This document shows positions 8,163 to 17,673 of a DNA stretch of 64,000 nt, piece after piece (position 1 is the first letter of the stretch; every line of letters begins with the position of its first letter). The stretch comes from JBCBGF01 sp038526915. GTDB taxonomy: Bacteria > Pseudomonadota > Alphaproteobacteria > Rhodobacterales > Rhodobacteraceae. Both the position numbers and the translations under genes were made by a program. The DNA is taken from NCBI GenBank assembly GCA_038526915.1, contig JBCBGF010000004.1, forward strand, positions 186,001 through 250,000, given 5' to 3'. Under the pieces are notes generated by a model. The model was not told where the DNA came from and made no database searches. It saw only the letters and a program-made list of their open reading frames with translations.

Positions 8163-8876
8163 TCATATGATGATAACGCCTGAGGCCAGCGCCCGGGCGA
8201 CAGCATGGGTGGTATTCGAAGCCCCCAGCTTGAGCCGGGCACCCTCGATATAGACACGCAACGTATGCTCCGAAATAGACAAGTTATCGGCCGCCTGGGC
8301 ACGGCTATAGCCCTGCGCAAGCATCTTTAACGTGTCAGACTCACGCGGCGACAAGGATGCCAGCGCGGCCTCATCCGTACCGCGCTCAATTTCGAGCGCC
8401 TTCTGGTTCACGAAATGCGCGGCCAGGATAAGCTTGGGCAGATGTTCCTTGGTGTAACCGGCCCAATCCTTGTCAGAACATCCGTGATTAACGGTGAACA
8501 AAGCAAACTGCCCCCGCGGGCCGCGAATGGGCACCGACAGCCCCTGCCCGCCCACGCCCGCACCCTGCGCCTCTTCCAGGAACGCGCGCTGGGGTTTGCC
8601 GGACCAGTCAAGCTCGGACCAGTCAACCGGGTCGAAACGCCGAAAACAGCCCTGCACCACCGGGTCGATGCGCGCATAGTTGTTGTCGAGATAGCGTTGG
8701 ACCCATGCGTCCGAATAGGTCAGTGCCGCGTATTCTTCGCCGGTGCTGTTCACCGAGTGATAGATCAGATGTTCTACCTCAAGCGCGTCGCGAAGCCATC
8801 GGACCTCGGAACTGAGGTCTTCAAGTGTCGTGGCCCTGCTGAGCCTGTCGATAAAGGGGCTGAGGTTCCCCAGCAT
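8163..8876 (-). CDS. luxR: LuxR family autoinducer-binding transcriptional regulator
   Basis: Quorum-sensing regulator of 237 residues. The N-terminal autoinducer-binding domain carries WVQRYLDNNYARIDPVV and VPIRGPRGQFALFTV, which hold the usual Trp, Tyr, Asp and Gly positions. The C-terminal GerE helix-turn-helix runs from LSPRESDTLKMLAQG to HTLRVYIEGARLKLGASN. The partner synthase LuxI is directly downstream. ATG 8876 is used; an in-frame TTG at 8882 is an alternative. The start lies inside the preceding small ORF (55-56 nt overlap), suggesting translational coupling to it. Confidence 0.93.
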   Translation of the reverse strand: MLGNLSPFIDRLSRATTLEDLSSEVRWLRDALEVEHLIYHSVNSTGEEYAALTYSDAWVQRYLDNNYARIDPVVQGCFRRFDPVDWSELDWSGKPQRAFLEEAQGAGVGGQGLSVPIRGPRGQFALFTVNHGCSDKDWAGYTKEHLPKLILAAHFVNQKALEIERGTDEAALASLSPRESDTLKMLAQGYSRAQAADNLSISEHTLRVYIEGARLKLGASNTTHAVARALASGVIII

Positions 8877-9036
8877 GACCAAGTCCGCCGTTCTCCGGCG
8901 ACGCCCGTGGCACTGACAATTCGCGTAACGCGGTGTGCGCCGCTTCCTCGAGCTTCACCGAGATCGCGGCGTATCCGTTCTTGTCTGCGAAGCGCCGCAG
9001 GTCGTCGATGACGTCTAATATCCAGCCGTTTTGCAT
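8821..9036 (-). CDS. Small conserved-looking protein ahead of luxR
   Basis: ORF of 71 residues from ATG 9036 to TGA at 8821-8823. The first half (WILDVIDDLRRFADKNGY, then KLEEAAHTALRELS) reads as an amphipathic helical protein and resembles small uncharacterised proteins I associate with Rhodobacterales. The last part is read in a frame that overlaps the start of luxR. It has no recognised domain. It is the first gene of the luxR-luxI block, directly behind a promoter-like region with two dyads, so it may be a co-expressed partner or a leader that couples luxR translation. Confidence 0.6.
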   Translation of the reverse strand: MQNGWILDVIDDLRRFADKNGYAAISVKLEEAAHTALRELSVPRASPENGGLGHAGEPQPLYRQAQQGHDT

Positions 9037-9057
9037 GCCCACCGTCCGTTCGTTTGG

Positions 9058-9073
9058 TTAACGAAGTGTTAAC
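9058..9073. promoter_or_regulatory. CtrA-type site TTAA-N7-TTAAC
   Basis: TTAACGAAGTGTTAAC fits the full consensus of the alphaproteobacterial cell-cycle regulator CtrA (TTAA, seven bases, TTAA). It lies 22-37 nt upstream of the start codon of the small ORF before luxR and would overlap the transcription start predicted from the TACACT -10 hexamer (plus-strand 9077-9082). Binding is inferred from the consensus only. Confidence 0.55.
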
Positions 9074-9076
9074 AAC

Positions 9077-9114
9077 AGTGTAGCACTCTGACGCACCTTT
9101 CGCGTACTCGCGAA
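9077..9114 (-). promoter_or_regulatory. Putative promoter and lux-box-like dyad of the luxR block
   Basis: The perfect dyad TTCGCG-TACT-CGCGAA occupies 9099-9114. On the minus strand a -10 like TACACT (9077-9082) follows, placed so that the dyad covers the -35 position, where LuxR-type activators usually bind. A TTTCGCG half-site also precedes luxI (around 8143-8149). The sequence is not a match to the classical lux box, so the regulator is inferred from position only. Confidence 0.45.
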
Positions 9115-9154
9115 TTGCGTTTCCCCAGAAATAGCGAGACCAGATGTCACAACC

Positions 9155-9182
9155 CAAAGACGCCGGGCATTGCCCGGCGTCT
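9155..9182 (-). terminator. Rho-independent terminator after ccr
   Basis: AGACGCCGGGCA and its exact complement TGCCCGGCGTCT lie back to back (9158-9169 and 9171-9182), giving about 11 strong base pairs with a minimal loop. On the minus strand the stem is followed by TTTGGGTTGT. It starts 24 nt beyond the ccr stop codon. Confidence 0.85.
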
Positions 9183-9205
9183 CGCGTTTGAGTTGTGGAA
9201 CGGCC

Positions 9206-10498
9206 TTACCGGAACGGGCTGGCTTCAAGCGTGTCCGCCATGGTCCGCAGGCCGGTCTTGGGGGCTTGAACCAGCACCGACATGTTACCGGGCTTGTGCT
9301 CATTCCGCATCATCTTCATATGCGCTTCCGGCAGATCGTCCCAAGGAAAGACCTCAGACATGCACGGATCCAGACGACGCTCCAGCATCAGCTGGTTGGC
9401 AGCGCTCGCTTGTTTTAGGTGGGCAAAGTGGCTGCCCTGCAGGCGCTTCTGATGCATCCACATGTAGCGGACATCAAAGGTCAGGTTGAACCCGGTAGTA
9501 CCTGCGCAGATCACAACCATCCCACCCTTTTTGACAACAAAGGTCGACACCGGGAAGGTCGCTTCGCCCGGGTGCTCGAACACCATATCGACGTTCACGC
9601 CCTTGCCGGTGATATCCCAGATTGCCTTGCCAAACTTGCGCGCTTCCTTGAACCATTCAGCGTACTCGGGCGTCCCGACTTTCGGCAACTGACCCCAGCA
9701 TTTGAAGTCCTTGCGGTTGATCACTCCTTTGGCCCCAAGGCCCATGACGAACTCGCGCTTGTCTTCGTCCGAGATCACGCCGATCGCATTTGCGCCTGCC
9801 GTGTTGATCAGCTGGATCGCATAGGACCCCAGGCCCCCCGAAGCCCCCCAGACCAGAACGTTCTGACCAGGCTTGAGATCATGCGGCTCATGCCCGAACA
9901 GCATGCGGTAGGCGGTGGCCAGCGTCAGCGTGTAGCACGCGCTTTCTTCCCAGCTCTGGTGCTTGGGCCGCGCCATCAACTGCTGCGCCTGGACGCGAGT
10001 GAACTGGCTGAACGATCCGTCCGGCGTCTCATAGCCCCAGATCCGCTGGCTGGGCGAATACATCGGGTCGCCGCCGTTACATTCCTCGTCGTCGCCGTCG
10101 TCCTGGTTGCAGTGGATCACGACCTCGTCGCCCACTTTCCAGCGCTTAACCTTGTCGCCAACGGCCCAGACGATGCCCGCGGCATCGGATCCTGCGATGT
10201 GGTAGGGTTGGCCATGGCCATCAAACGGGCTGATCGGTTGGCCGAGCGCAGCCCAGACACCGTTGTAGTTGATGCCCGCAGCCATCACCATCACCAGCAC
10301 TTCGTTGCTGTCCAGCGTCGGCGTTTCGACCACTTCCTTCTGCATCGCCGTTGACGGCTCACCGTGACGTTCACGTCGGATCGCCCAGGCGTGCATCTTT
10401 GCGGGAACGTGACCCAGAGGCGGGATTTCCCCCAGCTCGTACAGATCTTTGACCGGTGCATCGTAGCTCATTGTCGGGGCCTTCGTATCCAGTGCCAT
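9206..10498 (-). CDS. ccr: Crotonyl-CoA carboxylase/reductase
   Basis: Medium-chain dehydrogenase/reductase that reductively carboxylates crotonyl-CoA with CO2 and NADPH to (2S)-ethylmalonyl-CoA, the key step of the ethylmalonyl-CoA pathway for acetyl-CoA assimilation. The length (430) fits the family. Features include AAGINYNGVWAALGQP, the CCR-specific insert EECNGGDPMYSPSQRIWGYE, the nucleotide motif VWGASGGLGSYA, and QGSHFAHLKQA with the histidine that helps hold CO2. The ecm gene lies about 1.8 kb away, beyond the acyltransferase. A dyad upstream and a clean terminator downstream suggest a separately regulated single-gene transcript. Confidence 0.97.
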   Translation of the reverse strand: MALDTKAPTMSYDAPVKDLYELGEIPPLGHVPAKMHAWAIRRERHGEPSTAMQKEVVETPTLDSNEVLVMVMAAGINYNGVWAALGQPISPFDGHGQPYHIAGSDAAGIVWAVGDKVKRWKVGDEVVIHCNQDDGDDEECNGGDPMYSPSQRIWGYETPDGSFSQFTRVQAQQLMARPKHQSWEESACYTLTLATAYRMLFGHEPHDLKPGQNVLVWGASGGLGSYAIQLINTAGANAIGVISDEDKREFVMGLGAKGVINRKDFKCWGQLPKVGTPEYAEWFKEARKFGKAIWDITGKGVNVDMVFEHPGEATFPVSTFVVKKGGMVVICAGTTGFNLTFDVRYMWMHQKRLQGSHFAHLKQASAANQLMLERRLDPCMSEVFPWDDLPEAHMKMMRNEHKPGNMSVLVQAPKTGLRTMADTLEASPFR

Positions 10499-10547
10499 CT
10501 CACTCTCCGCTCAAGTGTCTGTGCCGCGACGCAGAATCGCAACCACC

Positions 10548-10573
10548 TTTCGAGAGTGAATTAGAGCTCGAAA
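10548..10573. promoter_or_regulatory. Dyad upstream of ccr
   Basis: TTTCGAG (10548-10554) and CTCGAAA (10567-10573) form a perfect 7 bp inverted repeat with 12 nt between, 50-75 nt upstream of the ccr start. The surrounding DNA is AT-rich compared with the genes and contains TTGCAA. It is a plausible operator for control of ccr by carbon source; no regulator is assigned. Confidence 0.35.
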
Positions 10574-10611
10574 AGAAATTTTGCAATCGAATTTGATGAA
10601 TTATTGAAACT

Positions 10612-12030
10612 TTATGTCGCGGCGGGTTCAGGTACAGCGGGTTGGGGCGGAATTGTTTCTGCATCTGCATCCAATAACGGCGCGACCGAGGCGGCATAGA
10701 ACTCTAGGATCGCACGCTCCTTCGGGACGATTGCAATACCGTCTTCGGTATTTTTGACCAGACGCCGGGTCCTTAGGTGCCGCAGTGCGTAAGAGATCAA
10801 GTAATCCACATCCTCATGGGGGATGTGGCATGTCGCGCCCCGCGCCTTGAGGCTGGTAATCGCCCGTTCGACTTCGCGATGCAGCGCCTCTTCCGTCAAC
10901 ACCTCCCCATGTTTCAGCAGCGTGTGTGCAATTAGCGGGACCGGCAAAACGGGCGTGACCTGTTCGATCCGGTCCATCAGCTCGGCCGCGACATCGGCGG
11001 TGAGCGAGGTATGACCCTCGGCCTCGAACGCCTTCAGCGATAAAGGTTGACCAAACGACACCGCCGCATAGCCGAACCGATGCGCTTTCCCGCGTAACCG
11101 CCGCCACACATAGCGCAATCCAAACGCAGCCGCCGCTGGGATCGAGCCCCGAAACATCCGTTCGCCCGAGGCATTGGCTTCCAATAAGATCCGGTCTTCG
11201 ATTACCCGATCATAATTCAGCGCAACTGGAACAAAAACGATGTCGCGGCCCTCGGGCGTATGGCCGTCGATGATGTAGTTCAACAGTCCCAGCTTTGGCG
11301 GCGCCGCGCGGCCATCAAGGCTTAGCCCGCCTTCGGGAAACACCGCCTGCATCACCCCTGCCTCGGTCGCCAGCCGAACATACCGCGCCATCACCGTGCG
11401 ATAGAGGGCGGTCCGATCCTTGCGCCGGATGAAATAGGCCCCCATCGCGCGGATCAGCTGCGCCAGCGGCCACACCCGCGCCCACTCCCCCACCGCATAG
11501 GACAGTGCGGCCTGGCTTGCGGCCAGGTACGTCACAAGCACGTAGTCCATGTTCGAGCGATGGTTCATGACAAAGACGACCGTCGCGTCCTCATCGATCC
11601 CGCGCAACTCGTCCTCATCGTAATGACCCAGGCGCACACGATAGAGCCGGGTCGACAGCCACTTGGCCGCCCGCGTCGCAAAGCCGAAATAGGCCGTGGC
11701 GCTGAAGGCGGGCACGATTTCGCGCGCATACCGCTTAGCATCCTGGAAGGCCACATCCTCCCGAACGCCCTTTTCCTTGGCATGCTGAGCGACCGCCGCC
11801 ACCACTTCCGGGTCGTAGATCAATCGCTGGATCATGTCGGTTCGGCGGGCCAGCTTGAACGGCTGGATAGGCCGTTCCAGCCGCTTGTTCAGTTCCTCAA
11901 CCAGCCGCTCAGCCCGCCGCCGCAGGAACCAGCGCACGGACGGAAACAGAAAGTGCGACGCAAACGTCACCGCCGCGAAGATCAGGATCAGGATCAGAAG
12001 CCAGATCGGGATTTCGATGGTTCCGAACAT
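10612..12030 (-). CDS. PlsB-like glycerol-3-phosphate/lysophosphatidate acyltransferase
   Basis: Membrane-anchored acyltransferase of 472 residues. An N-terminal membrane segment (IEIPIWLLILILIFAAVTF) is followed by all four acyltransferase motifs: NHRSNMDY (HX4D catalytic), GAYFIRRK, FPEGGLSLDGR and VPVALNYDRVIED. This pattern is PlsB-type, so it should acylate glycerol-3-phosphate or a lysophospholipid. ATG 12030 is preferred over GTG 12069 because the protein then begins directly with the membrane helix, as I recall for roseobacter homologues. It lies between ccr and ecm but has no obvious role in that pathway. Confidence 0.85.
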   Translation of the reverse strand: MFGTIEIPIWLLILILIFAAVTFASHFLFPSVRWFLRRRAERLVEELNKRLERPIQPFKLARRTDMIQRLIYDPEVVAAVAQHAKEKGVREDVAFQDAKRYAREIVPAFSATAYFGFATRAAKWLSTRLYRVRLGHYDEDELRGIDEDATVVFVMNHRSNMDYVLVTYLAASQAALSYAVGEWARVWPLAQLIRAMGAYFIRRKDRTALYRTVMARYVRLATEAGVMQAVFPEGGLSLDGRAAPPKLGLLNYIIDGHTPEGRDIVFVPVALNYDRVIEDRILLEANASGERMFRGSIPAAAAFGLRYVWRRLRGKAHRFGYAAVSFGQPLSLKAFEAEGHTSLTADVAAELMDRIEQVTPVLPVPLIAHTLLKHGEVLTEEALHREVERAITSLKARGATCHIPHEDVDYLISYALRHLRTRRLVKNTEDGIAIVPKERAILEFYAASVAPLLDADAETIPPQPAVPEPAAT

Positions 12031-12273
12031 GGACGGGACCGTCGCAGCAACACCGCCGCGGGTAAACACGTATCAGTGACGCGGACCCGCGCGTCGTGCC
12101 GTTGGTGCAAATCTGTTTCCGGGAAACCCCCAATCCACAGCGCTGACACGCATTCCCCACACATTACAACTAGGGACCATGCCGCATTGCGGCGAATTGA
12201 CAAAGCCATTTAATTCCATTCATAAGTCCCACTACGCAACAAAATTGCCGAAATCGATTCCAAAGGCCCGCTC

Positions 12274-14241
<1,968 letters not shown>

Positions 14242-14331
14242 CAATTAGCTGGAAAACCGCTGTTTCGCATTAGGCCAATTGCAATACATTGGCCTTACGC
14301 CTAAGTGTGTCTTTGTACAGGAGGACGCACT

Positions 14332-14637
14332 ATGAGCTATAACCTTTCGTCAATGGAAGAAAAGGATCTCTTAAAGCTGCGCGAAGACATCGACAAAGCT
14401 TTGAAAGATATCGAGAAAAATAGACGAGATACAGCACGCAAAGCTGTTGAGGCAGCGGCCAAAAAACATGGCTTCACGCTCAACGACCTTGTTGGCACAT
14501 TGAAGAAGTCGCCGGCAAAACCGAAATACCGCAATCCCGACGATCCGTCTCAGACCTGGAGCGGGCGTGGCAGGCAGCCCACATGGTTCAAAGAAGCCAT
14601 GAATGCCGGTGAAGACATCAGCCGTTTTGAAGTCTAA
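14332..14637 (+). CDS. H-NS/HvrA family nucleoid-associated regulator
   Basis: Basic protein of 101 residues. The N-terminal half (MEEKDLLKLREDIDKALKD) is a coiled coil for oligomerisation. The C-terminal core YRNPDDPSQTWSGRGRQP followed by TWFKEAMNAG is the H-NS DNA-binding motif (xWxGRGRxP). In Rhodobacter the homologue HvrA/SPB tunes photosynthesis and nitrogen genes. ATG 14332 was chosen for the perfect GGAGG 9 nt before it. AT content is higher than in its neighbours. It stands alone after ecm and before a structured intergenic region. Confidence 0.92.
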   Translation: MSYNLSSMEEKDLLKLREDIDKALKDIEKNRRDTARKAVEAAAKKHGFTLNDLVGTLKKSPAKPKYRNPDDPSQTWSGRGRQPTWFKEAMNAGEDISRFEV

Positions 14638-14689
14638 TCAACGACACGTACATGTGAGCGGATTACCGCTTACCGCCCTCAATTAGCAA

Positions 14690-14720
14690 GTAAACACCGG
14701 CTTAATTGCCGGTTGTTTAC
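14690..14720 (+). terminator. Stem-loop after the H-NS-like gene
   Basis: GTAAACACCGGC (14690-14701) pairs with GCCGGTTGTTTAC (14708-14720) around a TTAATT loop, with one bulged base. It begins 53 nt after the stop codon of the H-NS-like gene. The T run is inside the stem (TTGTTTAC), so efficiency as an intrinsic terminator is uncertain. Confidence 0.5.
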
Positions 14721-14751
14721 GGCGCAATTCAATCCCTCAAAGATTGAGAGT

Positions 14752-14871
14752 GACCGGGTATCACATCCGGTCTCGTCTGGGTGACGGTACGGGCCTTAGA
14801 CTGGCCGCAGTAGCCCGTGAGATACCCCAGGTCGGCCCAACCCCTAGATGGAACGCTCTTCCAGCCCGACC
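14752..14871 (+). ncRNA. Candidate structured RNA upstream of deoD
   Basis: GACC-GGGTATC (14752-14762) pairs with GATACCC-CA-GGTC (14821-14833), closing a multi-branch element. Inside it are CCGG/CTGG (14767-14780), and ACGGGC/GCCCGT (14789-14794 with 14813-14818), which itself encloses ACTG-GCCG-CAGT. The same GGTCGG (14830-14835) can instead pair with CCGACC at 14866-14871 around the hairpin TGGAA-CGCTC-TTCCA, so two mutually exclusive folds exist. That is the behaviour of a riboswitch or attenuator, or it may be an sRNA. The family is not recognised, and the strand is assumed from deoD. Confidence 0.4.
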
Positions 14872-14915
14872 GTCAATTGCTATAGTCGTGCGGCATCCAA
14901 CGTGCGGAGTTTAGC

Positions 14916-15620
14916 ATGACAATTCATATCGGCGCGAAACCCGGCGACATCGCCGAAACCGTTTTGATGCCCGGCGATCCTTTTCGCGCGAAATGGGCAG
15001 CGGAGACATTTCTGACCGACCCTGTGTGCATCAACGAAGTGCGGGGAATGCTGGGGTTTACCGGCACATGGAAAGGCAACCGCGTGACCATCCACGGGTC
15101 CGGCATGGGAATGCCCAGCCTGTCGATCTACGCCAACGAGTTGATCCGCGATTACGGCGCACAAACCTTGATCCGCATCGGATCCTGCGGCGGGATGCAA
15201 GAGCAGGTAAAGGTGCGCGACGTAATCCTTGCCATGACGTCGTCAACACTGTCCACGCCCTCGCGCGGGATATTCAAAGAACTGAACTACGCGCCTTGCG
15301 CCGACTGGGGCCTGTTGCACGCGGCATGGCAAGCGGCGACGGCCAAGGGCACCCCCACCCATGTCGGCGGCATCTATTCATCCGACGTGTTCTACGACGA
15401 ACGCCCCGACCTGAACGAACAGATGACCCGGCACGGCATCCTGGGCGTCGAGATGGAGGCGGCTGAGCTATACATGCTCGCCGCGCGCCATGGTCGCCGC
15501 GCACTGGCCGTCCTCACTGTCAGCGACCACCTGATCACGGGCGAGGCACTTCCGTCAGAAGATCGCGAACGCAGCTTTGGCGATATGGTCGAAATCGCGC
15601 TCGAGGCCGCCTTCGCATGA
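14916..15620 (+). CDS. deoD: Purine-nucleoside phosphorylase, DeoD type
   Basis: Phosphorolysis of purine (deoxy)nucleosides to base and (deoxy)ribose-1-phosphate in the salvage pathway. The 234-residue length is exact for hexameric DeoD. Signatures include AKPGDIAETVLMPGDPFRAK (phosphate-binding G and R), GSGMGMPSLSIYANELIRDY, RIGSCGGMQ, the nucleoside-binding GVEMEAAELYMLA (MEME-type) and LTVSDHLITGE with the catalytic Asp. GGAG lies 9 nt before the ATG. It is translationally coupled (ATGA) to the aldo/keto reductase. The leader contains a candidate structured RNA. Confidence 0.96.
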   Translation: MTIHIGAKPGDIAETVLMPGDPFRAKWAAETFLTDPVCINEVRGMLGFTGTWKGNRVTIHGSGMGMPSLSIYANELIRDYGAQTLIRIGSCGGMQEQVKVRDVILAMTSSTLSTPSRGIFKELNYAPCADWGLLHAAWQAATAKGTPTHVGGIYSSDVFYDERPDLNEQMTRHGILGVEMEAAELYMLAARHGRRALAVLTVSDHLITGEALPSEDRERSFGDMVEIALEAAFA

Positions 15621-16594
15621 AAACACGGACACTCGCGGGCCGGTCCGTCGGCGCCATCGGCCTGGGCTGTATGAGCTTTGGTGGCATCTACGGCACGACA
15701 GATGACGAGGCCAGTTTTGCCTGCCTCGACGCCGCGCTGGATCTTGGGGTCGATCACTGGGACGTCGCCGAAATCTATGGCGCTGGCCACAGCGAAACGG
15801 TGATGGGCCGCTTCCTCGCCCAGCGTTCCGCCGATGTCAGTATCGCCACCAAGGCTGGCATCTACGCCAAACCCGAACGCTACTTCTCAAACGCCGAGGA
15901 TGATTTGCGCGCCTCGCTCGAAGGGTCTCTCACCCGCCTTGGCCGCGATCATGTGGAGCTTTTCTATATTCACCGGCGCGAGCAGGAACGTCCCGTCGAA
16001 GAGGTAATGGAAACGCTCGCTGGGTTCATCGAGGAAGGCATGATCGGCGCCATCGGCCTGTCCGAGGTTGCGCCCCACACACTCCGCCGCGCCGCGCGCA
16101 TTCACCCGGTGGCGGCCGTCCAGTCCGAATACTCGCTCTGGACCCGCCTGCCGGAACTGGGAATGCTCCAGGCCTGCGCCGAGTTGGGCACCACCTTCGT
16201 GGCATTCTCGCCCCTCGCCCGCGGGATGCTGGCCGACACATTCCCCGATCCCAACACTTTCCCCAAAGGCGACTTCCGCACACCGAACCCGCGCTTCATT
16301 GAACCGAACTACTCCGAGAATTGCGGAGCGCTCCGCCCGTTTCAGGCGTTCTGCGCTGACCGCGGGTGGTCCACCTCAGCGGCCGCACTGGCCTGGGTTC
16401 TGGACCAAGGCGACCATATCCTGCCGATCCCCGGCACGCGGACTGCCGAGCATCTGCGCGAGTTTGCAACCGGGGCCGCAATCGCGTTCACGGACGACGA
16501 CCGCGCCGAGATCGCGCGGCTTCTCCCACCAGGGTTTGCCCACGGCCCGCGGTATTCGCCCGCCCAACAAGCCGGGAATGAACAGTACTGCTAA
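15617..16594 (+). CDS. Aldo/keto reductase
   Basis: NADPH-dependent TIM-barrel oxidoreductase of 325 residues. The catalytic tetrad is visible: Asp in LGVDHWDVAEIYG (D and Y), Lys in SIATKAGI, and His in LFYIHRREQE. The C-terminal cofactor segment HILPIPGTRTAEHLREF is the usual phosphate-binding loop of the YghZ/Tas-like branch. The substrate is unknown. It starts within the deoD stop (ATGA), suggesting a joint transcript, and converges with the small gene after sdhB (4 nt overlap). Confidence 0.92.
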   Translation: MKTRTLAGRSVGAIGLGCMSFGGIYGTTDDEASFACLDAALDLGVDHWDVAEIYGAGHSETVMGRFLAQRSADVSIATKAGIYAKPERYFSNAEDDLRASLEGSLTRLGRDHVELFYIHRREQERPVEEVMETLAGFIEEGMIGAIGLSEVAPHTLRRAARIHPVAAVQSEYSLWTRLPELGMLQACAELGTTFVAFSPLARGMLADTFPDPNTFPKGDFRTPNPRFIEPNYSENCGALRPFQAFCADRGWSTSAAALAWVLDQGDHILPIPGTRTAEHLREFATGAAIAFTDDDRAEIARLLPPGFAHGPRYSPAQQAGNEQYC

Positions 16595-16776
16595 CCCCGT
16601 GAACAGGTCCTGGGTCGGGCGGCGCTCTTCGTGCGTGCACCGCATGCAACGCAGTGCCAGTCACGCGCCAAACGATCCTCACGCCACCGACAATCCCGGG
16701 TTAGCGTGGTGCGTGTCCAACGCCACCAGAAGTAAGCAAAGACGCCTACCGCCAAGATAAGAAGCAGGATCGGCAA
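16591..16776 (-). CDS. Small membrane protein with Cys-rich tail, downstream of sdhB
   Basis: ORF of 61 residues starting at TTG 16776, seven bases after the sdhB stop, with GAGG placed correctly before it. It has one N-terminal membrane helix (ILLLILAVGVFAYFWWRWTR) and a basic tail with CRW and WHCVACGA, which could hold a metal (CxxC). It resembles short uncharacterised proteins I associate with this bacterial group. The function is unknown; the position suggests co-expression with succinate dehydrogenase. Confidence 0.7.
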   Translation of the reverse strand: MPILLLILAVGVFAYFWWRWTRTTLTRDCRWREDRLARDWHCVACGARTKSAARPRTCSRG

Positions 16777-16783
16777 GCGATCC

Positions 16784-17563
16784 TCAGACCGCCCGCTCCA
16801 CCATCATCTTCTTGATCTCAGCAATCGCCTTCGCGGGGTTCAGCCCCTTGGGGCATGTCTTTGCACAGTTCATGATCGTGTGGCAGCGGTAGAGCTTGAA
16901 GGGGTCTTCCAGATCATCCAACCGCTCCCCCGTCGCCTCATCCCGGCTGTCGATGATCCAGCGATAGGCATGGAGCAGGGCCGCTGGCCCCAGATACCGG
17001 TCACCATTCCACCAATAGGACGGGCACGCCGTGGAGCAGGACGCGCACATCACACATTCATAGAGCCCGTCCAGCTTCTTGCGATCCTCGATCGACTGCC
17101 GCCACTCATGTTCGGGGCGCGAAGTCTTCGTCTCTAGCCACGGCATGATCGACGCATGCTGGGCATAGAAATGCGTGAGATCCGGGATCAGATCCTTCAC
17201 CACCGGCATATGCGGCAAGGGATAGATCTTCACATCCCCCTTCACCTCATCCATCCCATAGATGCAGGCCAGGGTGTTGATCCCGCCAATGTTCATCGCG
17301 CAGGAGCCACAGATCCCTTCCCGGCAAGACCGGCGGAAGGTCAGCGTCGGGTCGATCTCGTTCTTGATTTTGATCAGCGCATCCAGAACCATGGGCCCGC
17401 AGGTGTCCATGTCGACAAAGTATGTATCGACCCGCGGATTTTCCCCATCATCGGGGTTCCAGCGATAGATCTGGAACTTGCGCACATTCGTGGCGCCCTC
17501 GGGCTTGGGCCAGGTCTTGCCCGTCTTGATGCGCGAGTTCTTGGGGAGTGCGAATTCAACCAT
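16784..17563 (-). CDS. sdhB: Succinate dehydrogenase iron-sulfur subunit
   Basis: Electron-transfer subunit of complex II, 259 residues, cytoplasmic face of the inner membrane. The ligands of all three clusters are visible: CREGICGSCAMNIGG (2Fe-2S), CVMCASCSTACPSYWW (4Fe-4S) and CHTIMNCAKTCPKGLNPAKA (3Fe-4S). All cysteines are intact. Unlike the usual contiguous sdhCDAB, it is separated from sdhA by a lipoprotein gene and a 1.6 kb glycosyltransferase gene, and it has its own promoter-like sequence and a GTGATCAC site upstream. Confidence 0.98.
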   Translation of the reverse strand: MVEFALPKNSRIKTGKTWPKPEGATNVRKFQIYRWNPDDGENPRVDTYFVDMDTCGPMVLDALIKIKNEIDPTLTFRRSCREGICGSCAMNIGGINTLACIYGMDEVKGDVKIYPLPHMPVVKDLIPDLTHFYAQHASIMPWLETKTSRPEHEWRQSIEDRKKLDGLYECVMCASCSTACPSYWWNGDRYLGPAALLHAYRWIIDSRDEATGERLDDLEDPFKLYRCHTIMNCAKTCPKGLNPAKAIAEIKKMMVERAV

Positions 17564-17597
17564 TTGGCAGCGCCTTAAACCGTGTGAATTTCCGTAT

Positions 17598-17626
17598 CAT
17601 ATAAAGAAAATACCCAAACCGGCCAA
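17598..17626 (-). promoter_or_regulatory. Predicted sdhB promoter
   Basis: Reading the minus strand, TTGGCC (17621-17626) and TATATG (17598-17603) are separated by 17 bases, close to a sigma-70 type promoter, and lie 35-63 nt upstream of the sdhB start. The stretch is distinctly AT-rich. The GTGATCAC palindrome lies 48 bp further upstream. Confidence 0.45.
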
Positions 17627-17673
17627 CGAATTAGGTCGAACTGACGCACCATGTCGCATGCAACGCACCACTT

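Noticed and set aside
12197..12220. TTGACA as the ecm promoter
   Set aside because: A good -35 hexamer is present but no convincing -10 follows at 16-18 bases (TCATAA-like only), so it is mentioned under ecm but not called.
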